NCBI RefSeq assembly: GCF_015356825.1
Contig: NZ_JAACYW010000024.1
Location: 1 to 64,000, forward strand
Length of the DNA stretch: 64,000 nucleotides
Source: Catenulispora rubra
GTDB lineage: Bacteria; Actinomycetota; Actinomycetes; Streptomycetales; Catenulisporaceae
Direction of reading: 5' to 3'
The notes under the pieces were generated by a model. That model made no database searches and was not told where the DNA came from. It saw nothing but the letters and a program-made list of their open reading frames with translations. Below are positions 44,739-56,093 of the stretch, piece after piece. Made by a program: the position numbers and the translations under genes. Numbering within the stretch: the stretch's first letter is position 1; each line of letters opens with the position of its first letter.

Positions 44739-45623
44739 ATGCGCATCTTCGTCACCGGCGCCAGCGGCTACATCGGCTCCGCCGTCGTGCCCGAGCTTCT
44801 TCAGGCCGGGCACCAGGTCGTGGGCCTGGCGCGCTCCGACGCCTCCGCCGACGCGGTCACGGCGATGGGCGCCGAGGTCCGGCGCGGCGACATGACCGAC
44901 CTGGACCTGCTGGCGTCCGCTGCCGCCGACGCCGACGCGGTCGTCCACCTGGCCTTCGACCACGCGACCATCGCGGCGGGCCGTTTCCCCGACGCCGCCG
45001 CGACCGACCTGAGCGTCGTCCGCGCCTTCGGCGACGCGTTGGTCGGTACCGGCAAGATCCTGGTCGGCATCGGCATCCGCCGCACCGGCGACGCGCAGCG
45101 TGATGCCGCCTTCGGCGCGAACCCGCGCTCGATCGTCACGGCAGCGCTGGAGGAGTACACCGAGCGCGGCGTGCACACGATCTTCATGGCCATCCCGTCG
45201 GCCACTCACAGCTCGCGCGACAAGCACGGCTTCATTCCGCAGATGATCCGCATCGCGCGGGAGCGGGGGGTTTCCGGGTACGTCGGTGACGGGGCCAACC
45301 GGTGGCCGGCCGGGCATGTTTTGGATGTCGCGCGGCTCTACGGGCTGGCGCTCGACAAGGCGCCGGCTGGAGCGCAGCTGTTCGCGGCGGCCGAGGAGGG
45401 CATCGCGGTACGGGACGTCGCCAAGGCGATCGCGCGGAACCTCGGTGTTCCGGCGGTCAGCGTTCCGACCGAGGAGGCGGCGGAGCACTTCGCCGGGTTC
45501 CCGTTCGCCGCCATGGACATCACGATGCCGAACGCTGCGACCCGTGAGTTGCTGGGGTGGGAGCCGCAGGAGGCTGGGTTGATCGCGGACATCGACGCAG
45601 GCCACTACTTCGCGGCTGCGTAA
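44739..45623 (+). CDS. NAD(P)-dependent reductase/epimerase (extended SDR type)
   Basis: 294 residues. N-terminal VTGASGYIGSAVVPELLQAGH (GxxGxxG cofactor motif). The rest follows the NAD-dependent epimerase/dehydratase pattern but the catalytic Tyr-x-x-x-Lys is not obvious, so it may be an atypical reductase. Divergent from the TetR repressor with two operator dyads between, suggesting substrate-inducible expression. Function unknown. Confidence 0.83.
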   Translation: MRIFVTGASGYIGSAVVPELLQAGHQVVGLARSDASADAVTAMGAEVRRGDMTDLDLLASAAADADAVVHLAFDHATIAAGRFPDAAATDLSVVRAFGDALVGTGKILVGIGIRRTGDAQRDAAFGANPRSIVTAALEEYTERGVHTIFMAIPSATHSSRDKHGFIPQMIRIARERGVSGYVGDGANRWPAGHVLDVARLYGLALDKAPAGAQLFAAAEEGIAVRDVAKAIARNLGVPAVSVPTEEAAEHFAGFPFAAMDITMPNAATRELLGWEPQEAGLIADIDAGHYFAAA

Positions 45624-45692
45624 TAACCGAACGGGACCGTCGGGCCGGAAAGTCGGCTGAGCAGCCGGGCGGGCCGGTATACGCTCCGGCAC

Positions 45693-46472
45693 ATGTCCAA
45701 CCCCGCAGTGTCCTTCTTTTCCGCCCAAGACGGAGTCCGCCTCGCCTACCGCGAAGTAGGCGAGGGCAGGCCCTTGCTGCTTCTGCACGGTGCGCTCGGG
45801 GACAGCACGCTGTGGCTCCGCGACGACCGTGCCGCCACGATCGCGGCTCACGGGCACCGCGTGATCCTTCCCGACTTCCGCGGCCACGGCAGCAGCGCCA
45901 AGCCGCACGACGCCGGCGCGTACCCGAGCGACGTCCTCACCGACGACGCCCTCGCGCTGGTGGAGCACCTCGGGCTGGCGAAGGCCGACTACGACCTCGC
46001 CGGGTACTCCCTCGGCGCGCGCATCGTGGTGCGGATGCTGGTCCGCGGTGCCACCCCGCGCCGAGCGGTGGTCGGCGGCCAGGGACTGAAGCAGGTGGAG
46101 GGCTTCGGCGGCGGCGTGGCCCGGATGCTGCGGCGGATCGTGACGGCGACGGAGCCGCTCGAGCCGGGCTCGCCGGACGCGCGCACCGCGCAGTGGCTGC
46201 AGGGCGGCGACATGGACACCGTCGCACTGCTGCACGCGCTGGACTCGCTCGCGGCGACTCCGGCGGCGCAGCTTGGGAGCGTGCAGGTGCCGACGCTTGT
46301 GGTGATGGGCAGCGAGGATGAGCGGGCCGAGTCGGTGGACGAGCTGGTCGCAGCGCTGCCGCGGGCACGGAAGGTGATGGTGCCCGGGGATCACGGGACG
46401 GCGGTGGGCGAGCCGGCGTTTCTCGCGGCGGTGCTGGATTTCCTTGGCGATGGCAGCGAAGGCGAGGGCTGA
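45693..46472 (+). CDS. Alpha/beta hydrolase
   Basis: 259 residues. Oxyanion segment LLLLHGALGDSTLW, nucleophile elbow GYSLGA (about residue 107), acid in GSEDERAE, His in VPGDHGTAVGEP. Typical size for the family; substrate unknown. Starts 69 bases after the reductase stop and may be in the same transcript. Confidence 0.85.
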   Translation: MSNPAVSFFSAQDGVRLAYREVGEGRPLLLLHGALGDSTLWLRDDRAATIAAHGHRVILPDFRGHGSSAKPHDAGAYPSDVLTDDALALVEHLGLAKADYDLAGYSLGARIVVRMLVRGATPRRAVVGGQGLKQVEGFGGGVARMLRRIVTATEPLEPGSPDARTAQWLQGGDMDTVALLHALDSLAATPAAQLGSVQVPTLVVMGSEDERAESVDELVAALPRARKVMVPGDHGTAVGEPAFLAAVLDFLGDGSEGEG

Positions 46473-46756
46473 TCTGCCGGGCCACTCGCCCACCAAGCAG
46501 GCGGCGCTAAAGCAGAAAGCGGCCCGGGCGTGACGAGCCGGTTGGGCGGGGCTTGGCGTGCTGACGGGCTGGTGCTCGGCTGGCTGCTGGCTGGCGATTG
46601 GCGCTCGGCTGTGTGCCGAGGTCTGCTGGCTGGCGGCTTCTGCCTGCCGGCTTCTGCCTGCCGGCTTCTGGCTGCCGGCTTCTGGCTGCCGGCTCAACTG
46701 TGGCCAACGTCTGTCGGCTGTTGGTTGCTGGGCGGCTGGCAGATGGCGGCTGGCAC
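46473..46756. other. Gene-free region with tandem 14-base repeats
   Basis: 284 bases between convergent genes. Contains four 14-base units (GGCTTCTGCCTGCC and variants) at 46635-46690 and other degenerate CTGGC-rich segments; no credible gene. Confidence 0.6.
46635..46690. repeat. Four 14-base tandem repeats
   Basis: Two copies of GGCTTCTGCCTGCC followed by two of GGCTTCTGGCTGCC, in tandem. Confidence 0.85.
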
Positions 46757-47536
46757 TCAGCTGGCAGCCCGTCGGCAGTTCGCGATGATGGCATCGTGAA
46801 CGTACTGCGACAGCCCCGGCACCATGTCGTCGTAGTTCCGTCCGCTGCGCCGGTTCGCGCGGTAGTGCTCGGCCATCTCGCGGTGCGTCTCGTAGCCGCA
46901 GTCGTGGAACCAGCGGTCCGTGTGCTGCCGAAGCTGCTCGGCCAGGTCCATCGCCGTCGGATCCGTGGCCGGGAGCCCTCGCGTCATGGTGTCGGCCAGG
47001 CCCTGGTTGATCGCCGCCAGCTCGGCGCGTAGCCGCTGCCAGTCCTGCTCTCCGTAGCGCGCGGTCCGCTGTCGGCGCTGCGTGAACTCCGGTGTGTCGC
47101 CCCACTCCCGTTCGGTATCGGCGGCGTGGTCCAGCAGCCGCTCGACGAACTGTCCCTCGCCGAAGACCTCGCGGCGCTCCCCCGGCGTCAACGCGATGCC
47201 GACGGCGCGGGCCGCCAGCTCCTTGTCGATCACCGCGAGCATGCTGCGGTAGCGGGTGATGCGCTCTTCGATCAGCTCCCGCTGGCGACGCAGGTGGTCC
47301 TCGTCGGTGGCGTTCGGGGCGGCCAGGATCTCTGCAATGTCGCCGAGTTCCAGGCCTAGTTCCCGGTAGAAGGCGACGCGTTGGAGCACCGACAGGTCGG
47401 CGTCGGTGTAGAGGCGGTAGCCCGCGGCGCTGCGGCTGCTGGGACGGGCGAGGGCGATCTGGTCGTAGTAGTGGAGGGTGCGGATCGACATGCCGGTCAG
47501 GTCGGATGCCGCGCCTACTGTGTACTCGTCGTTCAT
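46757..47536 (-). CDS. MerR-family regulator with TipAS-like domain
   Basis: 259 residues. N-terminal MerR winged helix (TVGAASDLTGMSIRTLHYYDQI, YRLYTDADL), a coiled-coil dimerisation helix (about residues 76-112) and a C-terminal TipAS-like antibiotic-binding domain (about 130-259, with TDRWFHDCGYETH containing one Cys). TipA proteins in Streptomyces bind thiopeptides and activate their own promoter. Likely similar sensing here; no target identified. Confidence 0.85.
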   Translation of the reverse strand: MNDEYTVGAASDLTGMSIRTLHYYDQIALARPSSRSAAGYRLYTDADLSVLQRVAFYRELGLELGDIAEILAAPNATDEDHLRRQRELIEERITRYRSMLAVIDKELAARAVGIALTPGERREVFGEGQFVERLLDHAADTEREWGDTPEFTQRRQRTARYGEQDWQRLRAELAAINQGLADTMTRGLPATDPTAMDLAEQLRQHTDRWFHDCGYETHREMAEHYRANRRSGRNYDDMVPGLSQYVHDAIIANCRRAAS

Positions 47537-48054
47537 GCCGCCTACTGTGCGCCCTGACGTGGTGTGAGGGTCAAACAGGGCGCGCTTGCTGGTGCGGTTG
47601 GGGTGTGGCTTACAGGCGATTTTTACAGCTTCGCCAATGGTTGGATGGCCTCGCAGGGGACGCAGTTCGGTGAAGCGTCACGGGTTGCGCTGGCGGCTGG
47701 CGGTTTTCGTGGCCACGACCACGCATGAGTCCGAGTCACTGCGCGCGCGTTGCGTAGGCGGCAATCGTCGTGCGTGGTGGGTGCCTTGAGGCCTCTGGCG
47801 GGCCTCCTCGACGAGGGGGCGACCCGCGCGTCGGGCTGTTGGGCGGCGGCCCGTGACTGTTCGGCTTTCTATCCGCTGTTGCCTGCGTCGCGTTGGTTGG
47901 CGGCGGTGTTGCTTGTGGTCGCCGAGGTCCGGTCGGAACCGGCGAACCACGTGGCCGGTCAGGCCGCCCCGTCACCAACCGTAGCCGCACCCGCGAAAAA
48001 GGCGCCGGCCCGGAAGAATCCGGGCGGGCGCCAGTACTCCTACCCTGCTGCCGT
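47537..48054. other. Gene-free region with the secG terminator
   Basis: 518 bases between the divergently placed merR gene (start at 47536) and the secG stop. No tRNA, operator or credible gene; the secG hairpin is at 47996-48032. Frames here are Arg/Pro-rich shadows. Confidence 0.5.
47996..48032 (-). terminator. Rho-independent terminator of secG
   Basis: Stem arms in 48001-48032, loop AGAA-like; on the minus strand it is followed by TTTTT (complement of 47996-48000). The most canonical terminator in the window. Confidence 0.85.
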
Positions 48055-48300
48055 TCAGACGTTGTGCTTGTAGAGCAGCGCGAGGCCCACGATGCACGAG
48101 ATCCAGATCACCGACAGGACGACGCTGATCCGGTCCAGGTTGCGCTCCACCACCGAGGAGCCCTGCAGGCCGCCGGAGACGCCGCCGCCGAACATGTCGG
48201 AGAGGCCACCGCCCTTACCTTTGTGCAGGAGCACCGACATGATGAGGAGCAGGCTGGTCGCGACCAGGATGCCCGAGACGATCCACTGGTAAAGAGTCAC
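48055..48300 (-). CDS. secG: Preprotein translocase subunit SecG
   Basis: 81 residues with two membrane helices (about residues 4-24 and 56-76) and the LLHKGKGGGLSDMFGGG loop diagnostic of SecG. Part of the SecYEG channel. Located downstream of tpiA, as in other actinomycetes. Confidence 0.93.
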   Translation of the reverse strand: MTLYQWIVSGILVATSLLLIMSVLLHKGKGGGLSDMFGGGVSGGLQGSSVVERNLDRISVVLSVIWISCIVGLALLYKHNV

Positions 48301-48386
48301 TTCGGCGGTCCACTCGCTCTTCCGATAAGGACAGGGACGGGATGCCAGGGCACCCCGCCCCCTACATTACGCAATGGAACCGGCGC

Positions 48387-49178
48387 TCAGCCAGCGGCAA
48401 CTGCGGAATCGCGGAAACGGACGATGCGGGTGAAGTCCGCGGCGTCCAGGGATGCGCCGCCGACCAGGGCGCCGTCGATGTCGGGCTGGGCCATCAGTTC
48501 GGCGGCGTTGGCGCCCTTCACGGAGCCGCCGTACAGGATGCGGGTGTTGTCCGCCACGCTCTTGTCGAACAGGACGGCCAGTTCGGCGCGGATCGCGGCG
48601 CACACCTCCTGGGCGTCCTCGGGGGTCGCGACCTCGCCGGTGCCGATGGCCCAGACCGGCTCGTAGGCGATGACCGAGGCCTGGACCTGCTCGGCGGACA
48701 GGCCGGCCAGGGAGCCGCGGGTCTGCTCGACGCAGTGCGCGACGTGTGCGCCGTCCTTGCGGATGTCCAGGTGCTCGCCGACGCAGATGATCGGGGTGAT
48801 GCCGTGCTTGCGGGCGATCACCGCCTTGGCCGCGACCAGGGTGTCGGTCTCGCCGTGGTACTGGCGCCGCTCGGAGTGGCCGACCACCACGTAGTGGCAG
48901 TCCAGCTTGGCCAGCATCGGGGCGGAGATGTCGCCGGTGTAGGCGCCCGAGGGGTGCTCGGAGACGTCCTGCGCGCCGTACTGGATGCGCAGCTTGTCGC
49001 CCTGCACCAGGGTCTGGACCGAGCGGATGTCGGTGAACGGCACCAGGACCGCGACGTCGACCGCGTCGTAGTCCTTGTCGTGCAGCGAGAACGCCAGCTC
49101 CTGGACGTGCTTCATCGCCTCCAGGTGGTTGAGGTTCATCTTCCAGTTGCCCGCCATAAGGGGCTTACGCTCAGCCAT
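48387..49178 (-). CDS. tpiA: Triosephosphate isomerase
   Basis: 263 residues. N-terminal [11 protein letters not shown], catalytic His in VVGHSERR, catalytic Glu in [11 protein letters not shown], phosphate loop [15 protein letters not shown]. Interconverts dihydroxyacetone phosphate and glyceraldehyde 3-phosphate. Start is 7 bases from the pgk stop; same transcript. Confidence 0.96.
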   Translation of the reverse strand: MAERKPLMAGNWKMNLNHLEAMKHVQELAFSLHDKDYDAVDVAVLVPFTDIRSVQTLVQGDKLRIQYGAQDVSEHPSGAYTGDISAPMLAKLDCHYVVVGHSERRQYHGETDTLVAAKAVIARKHGITPIICVGEHLDIRKDGAHVAHCVEQTRGSLAGLSAEQVQASVIAYEPVWAIGTGEVATPEDAQEVCAAIRAELAVLFDKSVADNTRILYGGSVKGANAAELMAQPDIDGALVGGASLDAADFTRIVRFRDSAVAAG

Positions 49179-49184
49179 GGAGAC

Positions 49185-50378
49185 CTACTTCCCTTCCTCG
49201 AGCACGGCCAGGCCCGGGAGGGTCTTGCCCTCCAGGTACTCCAGGCTCGCGCCGCCGCCGGTGGAGATGTGGCCGAACGCGGCCTCGTCGAAGCCCAGCT
49301 GCCGCACCGCGGCCGCCGAGTCGCCGCCGCCGACCACGGTGAACGCCTCGGAGTCGATCAGGCCCTGCGCGACGGCGCGGGTGCCGCCGGCGTACGGCTC
49401 CATCTCGAACACGCCCATCGGGCCGTTCCAGAAGATGGTCTTGGCCGAGGAGAGCTTGTTCGCGAACAGCTTGCCGGACTCCGGGCCGATGTCCAGGCCC
49501 AGCCGATCGGCCGGGATCTCCGAGGCCGAGACGACCTCGTGCTCGGCGCTGGCGGAGAACTCGGTGGCGGCGATGATGTCGATCGGCAGGACGAACTCCA
49601 CGCCGCGCTCGGCCGCGCGCTGCAGGTAGCCGCGCACGGTGGGGATCTGGTCCTCCTCCAGCAGCGAGCGGCCGACCTCGTAGCCCTGCGCCTTCAGGAA
49701 GGTGAAGACCATGCCGCCGCCGACCAGGATCCGGTCGGCCTTCTCCAGCAGGTTCTCGATGACCGCGAGCTTGTCGGAGACCTTCGAGCCCCCCAGGACC
49801 ACCGCGTAGGGGCGCGCGACGTTCTCGGTGAGCTTCTTCAGGACCGCGACCTCGGTCTGGATCAGCAGACCGGCGGCGGAGGGCAGGAGCTTGGCGATGT
49901 CGTAGACCGAGGCGTGCTTGCGGTGCACGGCGCCGAAGCCGTCGGAGGCGAACACGTCGGCCAGGGCCGCGAGCTGCGCGGCGAACGCGCCGCGGGCGGC
50001 GTCGTCCTTGGCCGTCTCGCCGGCGTTGAAGCGGACGTTCTCCAGCAGCACCACCGAGCGCTCGGGCATCGCGGCGACCGCGGCCTGCGCGGACTCCCCG
50101 ACGGTGTCGGCGGCGAAGGTGACCGGGACGTCCAGCAGCTCGCCGAGCCGCTTGGCCACCGGGGCCAGGCTGTACTTCGGGTCCGGCTCGCCCTTGGGAC
50201 GGCCCAGGTGCGCCGCGATGATCACGCGCGCGCCCCTGTCCAGCAGGGCGTTGATGGTCGGGACCGAGGCGCGGATACGGCCGTCGTCGGTGATGCGCGC
50301 CCCGTCCAGCGGGACGTTCAGGTCCGAGCGCAGCAGGACCTTCTTGCCGGCGACGTCGAGGTCGTCGAGGGTCTTCAT
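49185..50378 (-). CDS. pgk: Phosphoglycerate kinase
   Basis: 397 residues. N-terminal [12 protein letters not shown], substrate-binding HLGRPKG, hinge [17 protein letters not shown]-terminal nucleotide loop [17 protein letters not shown]-producing step of glycolysis. Preceded by the terminator at 50399-50437, which separates it from gap; may have its own promoter. Confidence 0.96.
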   Translation of the reverse strand: MKTLDDLDVAGKKVLLRSDLNVPLDGARITDDGRIRASVPTINALLDRGARVIIAAHLGRPKGEPDPKYSLAPVAKRLGELLDVPVTFAADTVGESAQAAVAAMPERSVVLLENVRFNAGETAKDDAARGAFAAQLAALADVFASDGFGAVHRKHASVYDIAKLLPSAAGLLIQTEVAVLKKLTENVARPYAVVLGGSKVSDKLAVIENLLEKADRILVGGGMVFTFLKAQGYEVGRSLLEEDQIPTVRGYLQRAAERGVEFVLPIDIIAATEFSASAEHEVVSASEIPADRLGLDIGPESGKLFANKLSSAKTIFWNGPMGVFEMEPYAGGTRAVAQGLIDSEAFTVVGGGDSAAAVRQLGFDEAAFGHISTGGGASLEYLEGKTLPGLAVLEEGK

Positions 50379-50398
50379 ACGGAGTCCTTTGTATTCAA

Positions 50399-50437
50399 CG
50401 AAAAACCCGCACGAGCCCGGAACGGGGCTCGTGCGGG
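50399..50437 (-). terminator. Rho-independent terminator between gap and pgk
   Basis: 13-base perfect stem (50406-50418 with 50425-50437) followed on the minus strand by TTTTTC. Within the expected gap-pgk-tpi operon it would reduce read-through from gap. Confidence 0.85.
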
Positions 50438-50456
50438 CACGGGTTCTGTCTGCGGC

Positions 50457-52755
<2,299 letters not shown>

Positions 52756-52915
52756 CGCGCCGCTACCCCTTTTTCGCCTGTCATCGCAGCTCAGAGTGCC
52801 GAGCCGGAACCGTTCGCCGTCAGCGGTCCACCCTAACCAACGCGAACCGGCGCCGTGTGCTTCCACCCGCGCATTCACGAGGTTGGATGACGCTCGTTCG
52901 GCCTAGTGGGACCGT

Positions 52916-53791
52916 TCAGAGCCTGCTGGCGATCATGGAGGCGACCGCGCTCTGCCCGGCCGGATTGGGGTGCACGGGTGCGGCGGGCTGGGCCGGGATC
53001 ACGGGCTCGACCCAGCGGGTCCACGGCCACTGGCAGGCGTCACGGCCGGTCACGCCGTTGGGGTTAACACTGAGCGCTCCGTTCGCGGCGGCTTCGGTGG
53101 AGAGCATGGTGTTCAGCTTCTGCTCGATCCCGTGGAGCCAGGGTACGTCTCCGACCGCCACCGGCATGCTCGGCCAGCATCCGCCCGAGGCCGGAAGCAC
53201 GGGCAAGTAGCCGACCACGACGACCGTGGCGTGCGGGGCACGCTGGTGGATGCCCTGGATCACGGCGTCGATGGTCGGCGCCAGCGCGTCGATCCGGGCC
53301 ACGAGCTGGTCGGTGCCGTTGACGGTGAAGTGCTGCTGGCAGGGGTTGCCGAAGACGTCCAACGACAGCTCGCCGCAGGTGGTCACGATGTCGCCGAAGC
53401 CGATGTCGTTGCCGCCGATGCCGACGGTCACCAGGTCGGTGTCCGGGGTCAGGGAGTCGAACTGCGCGGGGTTGGTGCCGCCGATGACCGACTGCGGGCC
53501 GGTCATGTCCGCGGTCACCGCTCCCCCGCAGGAAGCGTCGACGAGGTCGGCGACGTGCAGCCGGGCCGCCAGGTCGTGCGGGAAGTTGACGCTGCTGCGG
53601 AAGCAGCCCAGCGGACCGCCGGCCGGCTGGAGCAGGTCGCCGACCGCGGTGTAGGAGTCGCCGAGGGCCACGTACTTGTGGAAGCCGGCGGCGGTGGCCT
53701 GCGCCGGGGCCGTGACCAGGGCGAGGCTCGCGGCGGAGAGGGCGAGGGCGGCGGAGAGGACGGTCTTGCGGCGGTTCGGCGTACGCAGCAT
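52916..53791 (-). CDS. SGNH/GDSL hydrolase, secreted
   Basis: 291 residues. Signal peptide ending near residue 34 (ALVTAPAQATA). Block I YVALGDSYTAVG (nucleophile Ser), block III GIGGNDIGF, block V HPNPAGQ with the catalytic His. Six Cys in the mature part suggest disulfides. Probably an extracellular esterase/lipase. Unusual location between whiA and yvcK. Confidence 0.87.
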   Translation of the reverse strand: MLRTPNRRKTVLSAALALSAASLALVTAPAQATAAGFHKYVALGDSYTAVGDLLQPAGGPLGCFRSSVNFPHDLAARLHVADLVDASCGGAVTADMTGPQSVIGGTNPAQFDSLTPDTDLVTVGIGGNDIGFGDIVTTCGELSLDVFGNPCQQHFTVNGTDQLVARIDALAPTIDAVIQGIHQRAPHATVVVVGYLPVLPASGGCWPSMPVAVGDVPWLHGIEQKLNTMLSTEAAANGALSVNPNGVTGRDACQWPWTRWVEPVIPAQPAAPVHPNPAGQSAVASMIASRL

Positions 53792-53910
53792 GGGAGACCC
53801 CTTAGGCGATCGGAAACACCCTTGTTACCGACCAGTCAGTATGCTGCGGCACCCCCACCTCGACAATCACCCTGACGGGTGATCAGATTCTTGTGATCAA
53901 ACTACTGCGA

Positions 53911-55104
53911 TCAGACCCTTGCGAACGCCCCGCGGAACGCCTGCGCCAGCAGCGCGTGGTCGTGCCGCGGGCTCTTGTCCCCGGTCCGGTACGGCGCGGC
54001 CAGCGGAGCCAGCACGACCTGCGCCCCGAGCGCGGCGGCCGCCTTCTCCAGCGGACCGTGCACGCGCGGTGCCCCGCACGACACTTCATCGGCCAGGACC
54101 ACGTCCAGGCGCAGGCCCGGGCAGTGGTCGGCAAGGACCTCGATGTGCTGCTCGGCGGAGAAGCCGTCGGTCTCGCCGGGCTGCGGGGACAGGTTGAAGA
54201 CCAGCAGCTTGCGCGCCTTGGTCTCGGCCAGGGCCGCACACAGCTCCGGCACCAGCAGGTGCGGGATGACGCTGGTGAACCAGGAGCCGGGACCCAGGAC
54301 CGTCCAGTCGGCGGCCCGGATGGCGGCGGCCGCCTCGGGCGCGGCCGGCGGCTCCGGCGGGCTCAGCCGCACCGAGAGCACTCTGCCGGGTGTCACCGCG
54401 AGCTCATGCTGGCCGCGGATGACGTCGGTCGCCCCCGGGTTGGCCGGGTCCACCCCGGCCACCAGGGCCTCGATCTCCAGCGGCACCGTCGACATCGGCA
54501 GCACCCGGCCGCGCGCGCCGAGCAGCCGTCCGACCCAGTCCAGGGCGCGGACCGGGTCGCCGAGGCGTTCCCACAGCGCGGCGATGAGCAGGTTGCCGAC
54601 GGCGTGGCCGTGCAGGCCGCCCTCGGCCGGGCCGCCGAAGCGGTGCTGCAGGACGTCGGCCCAGGTGCGGCCCCACTCGTCGTCGCCGCACAGCGCGGCC
54701 AGCGCCATCCGCAGGTCGCCGGGCGGCAGGCCGCCGAGTTCGCGGCGGATGCGGCCGGAGGAGCCGCCGTTGTCGGCGACGGTGACGATCGCGGTGAGCG
54801 CGTCGGTGACGGTGCGCAGCGCGGCCAGGGTCGCGGACAGGCCGTGGCCGCCGCCGAGAGCGACGACGTGCGGTGCCGGACGGCCGTCGGCGGCGGTGTT
54901 GAAGGCCTTGAACTCGACGGTCGGGGCTTCTTCGAGGGCCGGGTTCCAGTTCGCGGCGGCGGCAGCGGCACCGATCATCGGGAAGCCGTCGGCAGCGCCG
55001 GTGTGCGCTCCCGCCGGCTCCGGCCGGAACAGGTTCCCGGAGATGGTCGGAACCACCTCGTTCTGTATGACCCGCCTGGACGACGCCCGATCAGCCGCCG
55101 TCAC
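53911..55104 (-). CDS. yvcK: YvcK-like gluconeogenesis factor
   Basis: 397 residues, GTG start in a GTGA overlap with rapZ. After a ~75-residue non-conserved N-terminus comes the family motif HVVALGGGHGLSATLAALR and the TVADNGGSSGRIRRELGGLPPGDLRMALAAL nucleotide/UDP-sugar site segments (here split by separate strands), then GPGSWFTSVIPHLLVPEL. YvcK binds UDP-sugars and links wall synthesis to metabolism. Position between rapZ and whiA is standard. Confidence 0.9.
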   Translation of the reverse strand: MTAADRASSRRVIQNEVVPTISGNLFRPEPAGAHTGAADGFPMIGAAAAAANWNPALEEAPTVEFKAFNTAADGRPAPHVVALGGGHGLSATLAALRTVTDALTAIVTVADNGGSSGRIRRELGGLPPGDLRMALAALCGDDEWGRTWADVLQHRFGGPAEGGLHGHAVGNLLIAALWERLGDPVRALDWVGRLLGARGRVLPMSTVPLEIEALVAGVDPANPGATDVIRGQHELAVTPGRVLSVRLSPPEPPAAPEAAAAIRAADWTVLGPGSWFTSVIPHLLVPELCAALAETKARKLLVFNLSPQPGETDGFSAEQHIEVLADHCPGLRLDVVLADEVSCGAPRVHGPLEKAAAALGAQVVLAPLAAPYRTGDKSPRHDHALLAQAFRGAFARV

Positions 55105-56093
55105 TCGCGACCCATGTCGCGGTGCACGACCACGGTGTCCACGCCCTCGGCCGACAGCCGCGCGGCGATCTGCTCGGACATGGCGACACTGCGGTGCTTG
55201 CCGCCGGTGCAGCCGATCGCCAGGGTCAGGTAGCGCTTGCCCTCGCGGCGGTATCCCTCGGTGACGATGTTCAGTACCTCCGCGTACCGGTCCAGGAACT
55301 CCTTGGCGCCGTGCTGGGACAGCACGTACCCGCTCACCTCAGGGTCCTGACCCGTGCGCGGACGGAGTTCGGGCACCCAGTGCGGGTTTGGCAAGAACCG
55401 TACATCCGCGACGAGGTCGGCGTCGACGGGCAATCCGTACTTGAATCCGAAACTCATGACGGTGGCCCGCAGCGGCACGTCGTCGGAGTCGCCGAAGGCG
55501 GACTCGATGGTGGTCCGCAGCTCGTGCACGTTGCGCGCCGAGGTGTCGATCACCAGGTCGGCCTCGCCGCGCAGCTCGCGCAGCAGCTCCCGCTCGCGCT
55601 CGATGCCGTCGGTGACCCGGCCCTCGCCCTGCAGCGGATGCGGCCGGCGCACGCCCTCGTAGCGGCGCACCAGCACGTCGTCGTCGGACTCCAGGAACAC
55701 GATGCGGTGGTTCAGCCCGGCCGAGTCCAGCTCGTCCAGGGTGCTGCGCAGCGTGTCGAAGAAGGCCCGGCCGCGCACGTCGACGACGAACGCCAGCCGG
55801 TCGGTGCTGCGCGACTCGCGCATCACCAGGTCCACCATCGGCGCGATCAGCGTCGGCGCCAGGTTGTCCACGACGTACCAGCCGAGGTCCTCGAAGACCT
55901 TGGCGGCGGTGGAGCGGCCGGCCCCGGACATGCCGGTGACGATCACCAGCTCCGGTGCGTGCGGGCCGTCCTGCGCGGCGTCGGGCTCGTCGGCGCCCTG
56001 GGCAGCCTGTGCGCTCTCGGGCTCTACGGCCCCAGGCTCCGACTCCCCGTGCGCATCCTGCTCGCTCGGTCTGTTCTCCCTCACGCGCGTCAC
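55101..56093 (-). CDS. rapZ: RapZ-family RNase adapter/nucleotide-binding protein
   Basis: 330 residues; GTG start in a GTGA overlap with uvrC. A 48-residue acidic N-terminal extension precedes the Walker [21 protein letters not shown]; then [34 protein letters not shown] and the family C-terminal [18 protein letters not shown]. In E. coli RapZ tunes glmS mRNA; the actinobacterial role is less certain. Confidence 0.92.
   Translation of the reverse strand: MTRVRENRPSEQDAHGESEPGAVEPESAQAAQGADEPDAAQDGPHAPELVIVTGMSGAGRSTAAKVFEDLGWYVVDNLAPTLIAPMVDLVMRESRSTDRLAFVVDVRGRAFFDTLRSTLDELDSAGLNHRIVFLESDDDVLVRRYEGVRRPHPLQGEGRVTDGIERERELLRELRGEADLVIDTSARNVHELRTTIESAFGDSDDVPLRATVMSFGFKYGLPVDADLVADVRFLPNPHWVPELRPRTGQDPEVSGYVLSQHGAKEFLDRYAEVLNIVTEGYRREGKRYLTLAIGCTGGKHRSVAMSEQIAARLSAEGVDTVVVHRDMGRE

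Noticed and set aside
46507..46799. Several short frames through 46.5-46.8 kb
   Set aside because: They translate the 14-base repeats into low-complexity peptides; no gene support.
47537..48054. tRNA or small RNA gene in the 518-base gap
   Set aside because: No cloverleaf or conserved T-loop sequence recognised; only the secG terminator stands out.
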